DNA from: Treponema sp. UBA7590
GTDB lineage: Bacteria > Spirochaetota > Spirochaetia > Treponematales > Treponemataceae
Reading direction: 5' to 3'
DNA: 25,224 nt
Assembly: GCA_002478955.1 (NCBI GenBank)
Contig: DLKK01000039.1
Coordinates: 1 to 25,224 of the forward strand
Positions 5,783 through 12,910 of this stretch are shown piece by piece (the first letter of the stretch is position 1; each line of letters begins with the position of its first letter). The position numbers and the translations under genes were made by a program. Under the pieces are notes generated by a model. The model had not been told where the DNA came from and did no database searches. It saw nothing but the letters and a program-made list of their open reading frames with translations.

Positions 5783-8158
5783 ATGAAAAAAAATCTAAAA
5801 ATCATTTTGGTGTTACCATTCTTTTTCGCTATATTTTTTCTGTTTGGGTGTAAGGCAGAAACTGAAACAGAATATTTGACAAAAACTGAATATGTTGAGA
5901 AAGAAAAACAATTTGCTAAAACGGTTGTTTTTGTAGCTGAAGATGCTGGTGAGACTGGTGTAAAAGTAACGATGTATACAGCAACAGAAGGTGCTAAGAT
6001 TTATTATACAACAGATGGAATTGAACCTACAGAAAAAAATGTTTTGTATTCAGAACCTGTAAATTTTGAAAAAGATGTTATCATAAAGGCGGTAGCTATA
6101 AAAAGTGACATGGAAAACAGTCCGGTTGCAGTAGCAACAGTTTCTATAGCGAAAAAAACTGTAACTGTGGAAAAAGAGCCTGATACAACTCCGCCAGGAA
6201 AAACTATTCTTGCAGAAAATTCTGTGATTGCAGGAAATGGCAAAGCTCTTTTAAGTTGGCAAAATCCTGATGATGAAGATTTTTATGGAACAGAGATTTC
6301 ATTCACGCCTATTGTGGATGGTGTGATTCAGCCAATAGTTGTTGAAGGCGAAAAATCTGGAAATAGTTCAATTCTGATAAATGGTCTTGAAAATGAAACA
6401 GAATATACATTCAGTTTTGTGGCTCTTGATAAGTTCCAAAATATGGCTGCACCTGTTACTGTAAAAGCGAAAACACTACCTGATTCATCAGATGAAACAC
6501 CTCCTGCTGAAGTTTTGGACTTGACTGTAACTCCATTGATTAATCGTGTAAAACTAGAATGGAATGATCCTTTGGATTCTGACCTCTTTGGTATAGCGGT
6601 AAGTTGGATTCCTGTGGGTGGCATTTCACGTGCTGTTTCTGCGATGGATGAAAAAAGTATATTTATTGCCCCTGGCATGGAATTTGTGGAAATTCCATTT
6701 CTTGAAAACGGAAATGAATATCAATTTACTGTAAAAACAATGGACGTAAGCGGAAATAAGAGTTCTGGGGTTATTATAAATTCTATGCCAGCTCCTAGTG
6801 AACCATTGAAAATAGAGCTTAGTGTTTCAAGTGAAAAAAGTAATACAAGTATAATGTTGACTGCGAATATTACTAATGTTGAACAAGATATAAAAAAAGT
6901 TGTTTGTAAGAAAAATGGCTCTGAATCAGCAGAAAAGTTGCTTTCTGATCCTGATGCTGTAGAGATGGTTAAAGATGAAAGCAATTTTTCAGGATGGATT
7001 TTAAAAATTAATGCGACAGATGAAAGTTTTAATGGAACTTATACAGTGGCTGCCATAGATAGTTATGGTCGTACTGGAACTTCCAAAATAAAATTTGATA
7101 ATTTTGATTTTACTCCACCAGAGAAGGTAAAACTTGTTTCAAAAAAATATGAAAGTGATAAAACTAGAATAGATTTAGTTTGGGAAAATCCAACAGATGA
7201 AGATTTTGAACATGTGGAGATTTCTTACACAATATATGATGGAAATGAGAACTCAGAGCCATCTTTGCCAGATGTTGTTGTAGATACTAAAAAATCATTT
7301 AATGTTACAGAGGTTGGGGCTATATACCGTATATATTCTATTATAAGTGTAGATAAACTTGGCAACAAGAGTGAGCCTTTAAGTTTTAAAGTTGCTTTGA
7401 ATGGGTTTGAAGAAATCCCTTCTGGAGTTGTTGAGTGGTGCGTGGAAAAAGTTGATTCTTTTTTTATGAGTGATCATCCTGTAACAAGGGCAGAATACTC
7501 CAATCTTATGGGAAAAGATCCAAGTACTGCAAAAGCTTATGATAAGAATGGAAACGAGCTTATAGGTGAGGCGGTCGGAAATAATCCTGTAAATAACGTT
7601 AGTTGGTGTGATGCAATCGTATACTGTAATAAATTGTCCAAGAAAGAAGGTCTTGTGCCTTGCTACTATTACAATTATAAAACTGACTACGGTTACGAAA
7701 AAGTTCTTGCTTGCACTAAGAGTACGGATCGCAATCTATATTGTGACTTTACGGCTAATGGGTATCGTCTGCCTACAGAAGCAGAGTGGGTATTGGCTGA
7801 GAGTGGTGGTGAAAATTACAAATATGCAGGAAGTGATAACTGGGATGAGGTTGCATGGTTTAAAGAGAATACGAACAAGACAGGAACAAGAGAAGTAAAA
7901 ACGAAAAAAGCTAACGGTTATGGGCTTTATGATATGGCAGGAAATGTCTCTGAATGGTGTTGGGACTATTGTGATGAAGATGGTCGGAGCGATACATCTG
8001 TTAAGGGACCAAACGGAGGTACTTATCGTTGTTCGAAAGGGAACGATTTTGAGTCCAGTTATCAATATTATAATATTTTTAGTTATTATTGGATTCGGAA
8101 TAATGATGATTCTGGAGCTAGTTATAGAGGTTTCCGCCTTGTTCGCTCTGTACAGTAG
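5783..8158 (+). CDS. Second TvpA-like SUMF1/FN3 lipoprotein (paralogue)
   Basis: A 791-aa paralogue of the 3129 gene with the same architecture: a Lys-rich signal peptide with lipobox FLFGC (Cys23), KAETETEY linker, chitobiase C-terminal-like domain with 'IYYTTDGIEPT', FN3-like repeats, and a SUMF1/C-type-lectin domain with MSDHPVTRAEY, GYRLPTEAEW and YGLYDMAGNVSEWCWD. The two proteins align closely until about residue 748; then the final ~37 codons are almost unrelated before converging at GFRLVR. The SD TGGAGGAAG is strong. It follows the first lipoprotein after 224 bp, so it may have its own promoter. Its short extra C-terminus is SVQ. Possible roles are adhesion or ligand binding at the cell surface. 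Confidence 0.85.
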   Translation: MKKNLKIILVLPFFFAIFFLFGCKAETETEYLTKTEYVEKEKQFAKTVVFVAEDAGETGVKVTMYTATEGAKIYYTTDGIEPTEKNVLYSEPVNFEKDVIIKAVAIKSDMENSPVAVATVSIAKKTVTVEKEPDTTPPGKTILAENSVIAGNGKALLSWQNPDDEDFYGTEISFTPIVDGVIQPIVVEGEKSGNSSILINGLENETEYTFSFVALDKFQNMAAPVTVKAKTLPDSSDETPPAEVLDLTVTPLINRVKLEWNDPLDSDLFGIAVSWIPVGGISRAVSAMDEKSIFIAPGMEFVEIPFLENGNEYQFTVKTMDVSGNKSSGVIINSMPAPSEPLKIELSVSSEKSNTSIMLTANITNVEQDIKKVVCKKNGSESAEKLLSDPDAVEMVKDESNFSGWILKINATDESFNGTYTVAAIDSYGRTGTSKIKFDNFDFTPPEKVKLVSKKYESDKTRIDLVWENPTDEDFEHVEISYTIYDGNENSEPSLPDVVVDTKKSFNVTEVGAIYRIYSIISVDKLGNKSEPLSFKVALNGFEEIPSGVVEWCVEKVDSFFMSDHPVTRAEYSNLMGKDPSTAKAYDKNGNELIGEAVGNNPVNNVSWCDAIVYCNKLSKKEGLVPCYYYNYKTDYGYEKVLACTKSTDRNLYCDFTANGYRLPTEAEWVLAESGGENYKYAGSDNWDEVAWFKENTNKTGTREVKTKKANGYGLYDMAGNVSEWCWDYCDEDGRSDTSVKGPNGGTYRCSKGNDFESSYQYYNIFSYYWIRNNDDSGASYRGFRLVRSVQ
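8027..8145 (+). other. Candidate DGR variable region (VR2)
   Basis: Runs from CGT TGT at 8027 to TTCCGCCTTGTTCG at 8132-8145, in frame with the 5783 gene. In the 28 codons from 8042 to 8125, 23 end in T or C (GAT, TTT, AGT, TAT, ATT, TCT, GCT, AAT), giving a Tyr/Ser/Asn/Asp/Phe-rich stretch. That is the amino-acid set reachable from AAY codons by adenine substitution. The region is one codon longer than VR1 and shares almost no variable residues with it. Confidence 0.5.
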
Positions 8159-8330
8159 TCATAGCATCGGAAAAAAAATCACAGAAGTTTTACTAAACTG
8201 GTCTGTTTTCCATTCCGGCAGCCTTCAAGGTTGCGATTATTTCGCATCCAAATGCCATTGCGAAACCGATGCAAATAAAAAAGAGATGCTGTTCAAGCAG
8301 ATAAAATAGTTTTTTACAGGAGAAATGAAT
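8159..8330. other. Intergenic spacer with coding-like texture
   Basis: Between the second lipoprotein and the coiled-coil gene there is no convincing gene. On the minus strand 8193-8280 reads as a hydrophobic peptide (CIGFAMAFGCEIIATLKAAG), and on the plus strand the frame is also open. This looks like a fragment of a dispersed intergenic repeat or a gene remnant. No start, SD or promoter supports expression. Confidence 0.3.
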
Positions 8331-8981
8331 ATGCCAACAAGTAAAAACAAAAGAACTACAAAAACTTGGAAACAAAAAATTGATGACCAAAAAATAAAAT
8401 ATAAAGAAAACCAAGCTGTGCGTACATATAAATTAAAACTAGCGGAACTGAAAAATGAACGTATCTATAATGATAATCAGTATTCTTTAAAAGAAAAAGA
8501 AACAGAAATAAAACGGTTACAATCTCAATACGAACATGAAGAAAAAGTAAATGAACAAAAAACTCAATTTATTATCAGAATGACTGAATTATATAATGAG
8601 TTTATAAAAGTAATTATTGGTCCAATGACAGATATGGCAAAGGAGCATATTAATGCTCTAAAAGAGATTAGACAAGAAACTGTTGCTCTTTTGCAAAATC
8701 AGATTAATTCAACAAAAGATGATATAAAAAAACTTGAACTTGAAAAAGGAACTGCCAAAGAAATGGGAGAAAATTCCTTATTTTCAGAAATCAGTAGGCA
8801 AATACGTAAAAATCGAAAAGATGTTGCGTCTAAAGAAGCAGAGCTAAATGATTTTATAAAAACTAGTTGGAATGATTTAAATGAACTGGTTCATAGAGGT
8901 ATACCTTTGCCATCACCGAGTGAGTTCGTTAATAATGGTAATGGACTCATTGGCAATCAGAAAACTTATTTAATTGAATAG
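8331..8981 (+). CDS. Coiled-coil protein of unknown function
   Basis: About 216 aa, not recognised. The N-terminal two thirds are Lys/Glu/Gln-rich with long uninterrupted helices (TKTWKQKIDDQKIKYKENQ, then KEKETEIKRLQSQYEHEEKV), expected to form coiled coils. A central FIKVIIGPMTDMAKEHINAL segment is more hydrophobic, and the C-terminus (RGIPLPSPSEF) is Pro-rich. There is no signal peptide or TM helix, so it is probably cytoplasmic. The ATG at 8331 is preferred over 8325 because AGGAGA (8318-8323) then has 7-nt spacing. It probably forms a two-gene unit with the next gene (22-nt gap). Its A+T-richness matches the lipoprotein block. Confidence 0.6.
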   Translation: MPTSKNKRTTKTWKQKIDDQKIKYKENQAVRTYKLKLAELKNERIYNDNQYSLKEKETEIKRLQSQYEHEEKVNEQKTQFIIRMTELYNEFIKVIIGPMTDMAKEHINALKEIRQETVALLQNQINSTKDDIKKLELEKGTAKEMGENSLFSEISRQIRKNRKDVASKEAELNDFIKTSWNDLNELVHRGIPLPSPSEFVNNGNGLIGNQKTYLIE

Positions 8982-9003
8982 AAATGATTAATTTTTGGAT
9001 TAT

Positions 9004-10206
9004 ATGCAAATGAATGATTTAGAAAACCTTTGTGAAATATGTAATGATTGTGGTGATGAAATTTTTATATTTATGGAAAATATTCAAAAGAATAAAGATA
9101 TAAATATAAAAGATCTTAATAGCTTTTTAAAAGATGTAGAAGAACTTTCAAAAGAAGATGATATTGGTTTTATTGGAAATAAGATTGTAAGGTTAAAAAA
9201 AGAATGGGCATTGTTGGTAAAATATTACGCTGATATAGAATTGACAACATCAAAAAGGGCTTATTTAAATTCGATTACAGAATGTATTGATAAGATTGAA
9301 ATAGAAGATATAACTGCTGCCTATCGTGTTTTTGATTTATCCGATGATGAAATAGAAGATGTTTTTGCTTCTATAGACAAATCTATAGAAGATTTTAATG
9401 AAACTATTGATAATATTGAACAACTTCAAAAAGAAGGAAAGACTGATTCTGATGATTATAAAAAATTGTTAAAAAGTATAAATGATTTATCAAAGTTTAA
9501 TGAACTGGAAAAGTCTTTGGAAAATTTTGAAGTTTGCGATATTACTGCGATTTATAATGAATTGACTACTCGTCAGTCGTTATGGAATAATTTTGAAGAA
9601 GAATATAAGAATTTAGAGTTTGAAAAAAACAATTTTGTTAGTGAACAAATTTTAATAATAAAAGAGAAGTTTGAAAATATCTTGAAAGAGATTCCTGAAA
9701 GTTATCATAATCCCATTGATGACAATGAATTATTAACACTTGAAAACGAAATAAATGAATTTGCTGCTAATGCATATAATTCTTTAAAACCAATAAAAGA
9801 AAAAATGACTGATGGGGTAGAGGCATATAAATTAACGGAAAACTTTTCTTATGATTGTCAAAATTTTATTACTTATATTTCAAACGAAAATTTTTATACC
9901 CAAAAAAGAAGGGTGTATAACGAATATAAAGTAAAGAATGTAAAAATTAATGGAGATACAATTTTTTATGAGCAAGTGTTTAAAAACGGTAACTCCATGG
10001 AGACAAATCGTAAACTTCAACTTGGAAATATTACAGAAAGAATCCCTGAACTAGAAAATCAGTATAGTAACTTGTTTAATAGAATTGATGAAAATTTAAA
10101 TAAAATAAAAGATTTTCCAGATTCCGAAGAAAATGATAAGTTGAACACTTTCATGAATAAAATTAAAGAGATTCGAAAAAAGTATTCAAATAACATAGAA
10201 AAATAA
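9004..10206 (+). CDS. Acidic, helical coiled-coil protein of unknown function
   Basis: About 400 aa, very rich in Asp, Glu, Asn, Lys and Ile, with extended helical heptad-like stretches through most of its length (for example ELEKSLENFEVCDI and KEKFENILKEIPESY). No enzymatic motif, signal peptide or TM helix was recognised. A less helical patch near residues 290-330 (KVKNVKINGDTIFYEQVFKN) may be a beta-hairpin. The start is uncertain: TTG at 8995, ATG at 9004 or ATG at 9010, all without a good SD, which suggests translational coupling to the preceding gene. With the 8331 gene it may form a paired cytoplasmic complex; this is inference from adjacency only. Confidence 0.55.
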   Translation: MQMNDLENLCEICNDCGDEIFIFMENIQKNKDINIKDLNSFLKDVEELSKEDDIGFIGNKIVRLKKEWALLVKYYADIELTTSKRAYLNSITECIDKIEIEDITAAYRVFDLSDDEIEDVFASIDKSIEDFNETIDNIEQLQKEGKTDSDDYKKLLKSINDLSKFNELEKSLENFEVCDITAIYNELTTRQSLWNNFEEEYKNLEFEKNNFVSEQILIIKEKFENILKEIPESYHNPIDDNELLTLENEINEFAANAYNSLKPIKEKMTDGVEAYKLTENFSYDCQNFITYISNENFYTQKRRVYNEYKVKNVKINGDTIFYEQVFKNGNSMETNRKLQLGNITERIPELENQYSNLFNRIDENLNKIKDFPDSEENDKLNTFMNKIKEIRKKYSNNIEK

Positions 10207-10378
10207 TACTTACTTTTCTTAAAACCCCAACTTCTTTTCTCCAAGTTTTTCTTATAATAAAAATAAAGAATACCTTGAAAAACTGTATCTAGGAATTTCA
10301 AAACGACAGACCTTGCAATGAAAATGTGCTTTTATAGGGATTTTTTTTTTGATTTTTGTAAATTTTTTATTTTTTTTC

Positions 10379-10405
10379 TAAAGTCGATTTGCCATTCTCC
10401 GATAG
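10379..10405 (+). promoter_or_regulatory. Sigma-28 (FliA)-type promoter of flaB
   Basis: TAAA (10379-10382), 15 bp, then TCCGATAG (10398-10405) closely matches the flagellar consensus TAAA-N15-GCCGATAA. It lies about 60 bp before the flagellin ATG, leaving a leader of about 50 nt. Core flagellins of spirochetes are commonly sigma-28 dependent. Confidence 0.8.
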
Positions 10406-10412
10406 TAAAGTA

Positions 10413-10460
10413 AAGGGTGGTGAGACCCTTGTAATAAGTTTTGGAAACTTACCAAGGAGA
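10413..10460 (+). promoter_or_regulatory. Two hairpins in the flaB leader, possible CsrA-type site
   Basis: AAGGGT/ACCCTT (10413-10430) and TAAGTTT/AAACTTA (10435-10451) form two small hairpins. The second presents TGG, with the following A, in its loop. The SD AAGGAGA (10454-10460) follows directly and contains a second GGA. A GGA in a hairpin loop next to a GGA in the SD is the arrangement bound by CsrA in Bacillus hag. Binding here is inferred. Confidence 0.4.
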
Positions 10461-10466
10461 TAAACT

Positions 10467-11327
10467 ATGGTTATTAATCACAATATGAGTGCAATGTTCG
10501 CTCAGAGATCGCAGGGAATTCAGGATTTGGCTCAGCAGAAGAGCATGGAAAAACTTTCTTCTGGTATGAAAATTAACCGCGCTGGCGATGACGCTTCTGG
10601 ACTTGCTGTTTCAGAAAAAATGCGTTCACAGATCAGAGGTTTGAAACAGGCTTCTACAAACGCTCAGAATGGTATTTCTTTTATCCAGACAACTGAAGGT
10701 TATCTGCAGGAAACTACTGACATTGTTCAGAGAATCCGTGAGCTTGCTGTTCAGTCTTCCAACGGTATTTATTCTGCTGAAGACCGCATGCAGATTCAGG
10801 TTGAAGTTTCTTCTTTGATTGCTGAGGTTGACCGCGTTGCTTCTGCTGCTCAGTTCAATGGAATGAACATGTTGACTGGTCGTTTTGCACGCCCGACAGG
10901 AGAAAATGTTGTAACTGGTTCTATGTGGCTTCATATTGGTGCAAATATGGATCAGAGAACTCAGGTTTACATTGGAACAATGTCTGCAATGGCTCTTGGT
11001 CTTCGCAATGTTGGCGATGAGACAATCATGTCTTTGGAAGGTCCGGATGAAGCAAACCGCGCAATCGGTACTTTGGATGAGGCTTTGAAGAAGATTAACA
11101 AGCAGCGCGCTGACCTTGGTGCTTACCAGAACCGCCTTGATATGACTGTTAAGGGATTGAACATTGGCGCAGAAAACCTTCAGGCTTCTGAATCAAGAAT
11201 CCGCGATACAGACATGGCTAACGAAATGGTTGAGTTCACAAAAGACCAGGTTCTTTCACAGGCCGGAACAGCAATGTTGGCTCAGGCAAACCAGTCAAGT
11301 CAGAATGTACTCAGTTTGTTGAGATAG
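10467..11327 (+). CDS. flaB: Flagellin, FlaB-type core filament protein
   Basis: A 286-aa flagellin of the length usual for spirochete periplasmic FlaB. The conserved N-terminal D0/D1 region (MVINHNMSAMFAQR, then KLSSGMKINRAGDDASGLAV) and C-terminal D1/D0 region (AENLQASESRIRDTDMANEM, ending NQSSQNVLSLLR) flank a short central part, so the exposed D2/D3 domains of external flagellins are absent. It polymerises in the periplasm into the filament core of the endoflagella. A sigma-28 promoter, a strong SD (AAGGAGA, 6-nt spacing) and a perfect intrinsic terminator (11351-11378) make it a monocistronic gene. Codon use is less A+T-biased than in the preceding genes. Which FlaB paralogue it is cannot be told. 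Confidence 0.96.
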   Translation: MVINHNMSAMFAQRSQGIQDLAQQKSMEKLSSGMKINRAGDDASGLAVSEKMRSQIRGLKQASTNAQNGISFIQTTEGYLQETTDIVQRIRELAVQSSNGIYSAEDRMQIQVEVSSLIAEVDRVASAAQFNGMNMLTGRFARPTGENVVTGSMWLHIGANMDQRTQVYIGTMSAMALGLRNVGDETIMSLEGPDEANRAIGTLDEALKKINKQRADLGAYQNRLDMTVKGLNIGAENLQASESRIRDTDMANEMVEFTKDQVLSQAGTAMLAQANQSSQNVLSLLR

Positions 11328-11350
11328 TTCTAGTTTTTTGCTGAAAAGAT

Positions 11351-11378
11351 AAAAGCGTCCGAATGGACGCTTTTTTTT
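11351..11378 (+). terminator. flaB intrinsic terminator
   Basis: AAAAGCGTCC, loop GAAT, GGACGCTTTT: a 10-bp perfect stem ending in eight T residues, 23 bp after the flaB stop. Confidence 0.93.
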
Positions 11379-11560
11379 ATGGAGCAATCTGTTTTGCCTG
11401 AGCCTGTGAGGAAAGAATAGAAGCAAGTTTTTGCCAGGCAAAAACTTGATAGCGGGCTGGGGAGACTTGATGGCGAAGGAATTTTGGCCCGCGTGCAAAC
11501 CAGTCAAGCCAGAATGTACTCTCACTCTTGCGCTAGAAATAAAGTTTCGTAAAAAGATAG

Positions 11561-11591
11561 AAAAATGCGTCCGAAAGGGCGCATTTTTTTT
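11561..11591 (+). terminator. Second terminator, diverged copy
   Basis: TGCGTCC, loop GAAA, GGGCGCA with flanking A and T runs. It is a variant of the flaB terminator in the middle copy of the tandem repeat, with the stem kept by a G-T wobble. Confidence 0.8.
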
Positions 11592-11770
11592 GAATAAATC
11601 TGTTTTGCCTGAGCCTGTGAGGAAGGAATAGAAGCAAGTTTTTGCCAGGCAAAAACTTGGTAGCGGGCTGGAGAGACTTGATGGCGAAGGAATTTTGGCC
11701 CGCGTGCAAACCAGTCAAGTCAGAATGTACTCAGTTTGTTGAGATAGTTCTAGTTTTTTGCTGAAAAGAT

Positions 11771-11797
11771 AAAAGCGTCCGAATGGACGCTTTTTTT
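11771..11797 (+). terminator. Third terminator, exact copy of the flaB terminator
   Basis: Same stem-loop as 11351-11377, in the third repeat copy. It abuts the 3' end of the convergent purO gene, whose stop is at 11802, and on the minus strand its A/T flanks also allow it to serve that gene. Confidence 0.85.
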
Positions 11798-11801
11798 ATC
11801 T

Positions 11802-12518
11802 CTATTTATTTTTATTAATGATTCTTGTTTCGTATTTGCCGGTTTTTATGTCTATGTAGCGCACAAAAAGCGAGACTTTATTCTGCTCGTTCAGCCATGA
11901 CCAAAGGTTGTTTGCAAAAGTGTCAATATCGCCTTCAATTTCTACCGGGGTCGGTTCACCTTCGTAGCTTGAAAGTGGATTTCCGTCTCCTATGTATGTG
12001 TGGATGTAATGACCTTTGCCCGGCTGCGGATTGTCGTATGTGAATGTGAATCGCAGGCAGTTGTCCGGGTTTCCGTTGTCGCTCTTGAGTATGGAGATTG
12101 CATAGTTGTATTTTGCGCCTTCAATATCAAGAACGCTTGAGATTCTTGGAGTGAAATTTGGAGCATCATGCTCGTATTTGCGGCTTCTGAGCGATTCTTC
12201 GAATGTTTTGCCTTCTTTTAGTCCATCAAAGATTGTGTCAGTCTGGTCGCCATTTGTAACGATTGTTTTTGTTCCAAGAACCCGTACTGCGCGGTAGATG
12301 ATTAATGTCGGGTCGCCTGCAATAAGGCTTGGATCAAAAGCCTGGGTTCTGATTCCTTCCTCGTCTGTTACAAAAACGCGGTTTCGGCTGCCTGCGCTGC
12401 GTCCCATTGTCCAGTATGCGCTGATTGCAGTTTTTCCATCTTTTGAAAGACCGGCAACGATTCCTCGGCCAGGATATGAGTTTTCTGTTAATTCTTGTTT
12501 TAGAGATGCGGTTTTCAT
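11802..12518 (-). CDS. purO: IMP cyclohydrolase, PurO type
   Basis: A 238-aa protein matching the stand-alone IMP cyclohydrolase family (PurO-like), which closes FAICAR to IMP in the last step of purine synthesis, instead of the C-terminal bifunctional PurH route. Key signs are NSYPGRGIVAGLSKDGKTAI near the N-terminus, YWTMGRSAGSRNRVFVTDEE, and later NPDNCLRFTFTYDNPQPGKG. The length is normal for the family. The SD is AAAGGAA, 4-5 nt before the ATG. A TATAAT box (12549-12554) lies about 30 bp upstream, between it and trxA, so it is probably transcribed separately from trxA. PurO is best known in archaea but also occurs in some clostridia and treponemes. Confidence 0.85.
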   Translation of the reverse strand: MKTASLKQELTENSYPGRGIVAGLSKDGKTAISAYWTMGRSAGSRNRVFVTDEEGIRTQAFDPSLIAGDPTLIIYRAVRVLGTKTIVTNGDQTDTIFDGLKEGKTFEESLRSRKYEHDAPNFTPRISSVLDIEGAKYNYAISILKSDNGNPDNCLRFTFTYDNPQPGKGHYIHTYIGDGNPLSSYEGEPTPVEIEGDIDTFANNLWSWLNEQNKVSLFVRYIDIKTGKYETRIINKNK

Positions 12519-12548
12519 TTTAATTCCTTTGTCTGGATTTTTTTAGAA

Positions 12549-12554
12549 ATTATA
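12549..12554 (-). promoter_or_regulatory. -10 box for purO
   Basis: Perfect TATAAT on the minus strand, just beyond the trxA C-terminus side. No convincing -35 was seen 17 bp upstream, so this is tentative. Confidence 0.35.
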
Positions 12555-12574
12555 ATGAAAATCCGCTGTTGATT

Positions 12575-12889
12575 CTACGCGTTTTTTATAAGTTCAAGAA
12601 TTGCGTCTTTTGGAACCGCGCCAATATTTTTTGCCTTCTGCTCGCCGTTCTTGAACACAATCAGCGTTGGAATGCTCATTATTCCGAAATTCTTTGCAAG
12701 TTTTTCTTCCTCGTCAACATTCACTTTGCAGAATTTGAATTCGCTGTGCTCTTCCGCAAGTTCGTCAACCATCGGTGAAAGCATTCTGCAAGGTCCGCAC
12801 CAGGAGGCCCAGAAGTCAATCAGAACCGGCTTGTCGCTCTTAAGAACTTCTTGTTCGAAGTTTTTTTCTGTTAAAGTTGTAACGCTCAT
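12575..12889 (-). CDS. trxA: Thioredoxin
   Basis: A 104-aa canonical thioredoxin with the WCGPC redox site (Cys31/Cys34, context DFWASWCGPCRMLSPM), the cis-Pro motif SIPT and the C-terminal G...K segment (FKNGEQKAKNIGAVPK). It is a cytoplasmic dithiol-disulfide oxidoreductase that reduces ribonucleotide reductase, peroxiredoxins and other targets. The SD GAGGAAAAC directly precedes ATG. It is divergent from the perR-like/rubrerythrin operon, with the structured repeat 12911-13125 in between, so the region groups redox-defence genes. Confidence 0.97.
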   Translation of the reverse strand: MSVTTLTEKNFEQEVLKSDKPVLIDFWASWCGPCRMLSPMVDELAEEHSEFKFCKVNVDEEEKLAKNFGIMSIPTLIVFKNGEQKAKNIGAVPKDAILELIKNA

Positions 12890-12910
12890 GTTTTCCTCGC
12901 TTTGTTTTTT

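Larger units (their letters stand above)
11286..11797. repeat. Threefold ~210-bp tandem repeat of the flaB 3' end and terminator
   Basis: The last codons of flaB, its stop and its terminator (11286-11377) recur as an exact 92-bp copy at 11706-11797. A degraded middle copy begins at 11495, keeping the first ~26 bp and a related terminator. Between them sits a ~122-bp segment present twice (11386-11508 and 11597-11719) with only a few differences. Each segment holds a perfect 25-bp palindrome (12-bp arms around one A; 11424-11448 and 11635-11659) and a GCGGGC/GCCCGC stem. No gene is likely in 11328-11801. Confidence 0.9.

Noticed and set aside
8193..8414. Minus-strand hydrophobic 73-aa gene
   Set aside because: It runs antisense into the well-supported 8331 gene and has no SD or promoter; kept only as a possible repeat fragment.
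3129..10206. Complete DGR cassette in the window
   Set aside because: No reverse transcriptase motif, no Avd-like short protein and no A-rich template repeat ending in TTCCGCCTTGTTCG was found; the 8331 and 9004 genes are coiled-coil proteins unlike Avd or RT.
11431..11718. Small genes on both strands within the flaB-tail repeats
   Set aside because: They exist only because the repeated unit is open in several frames; no SD, and the frames run through terminators.
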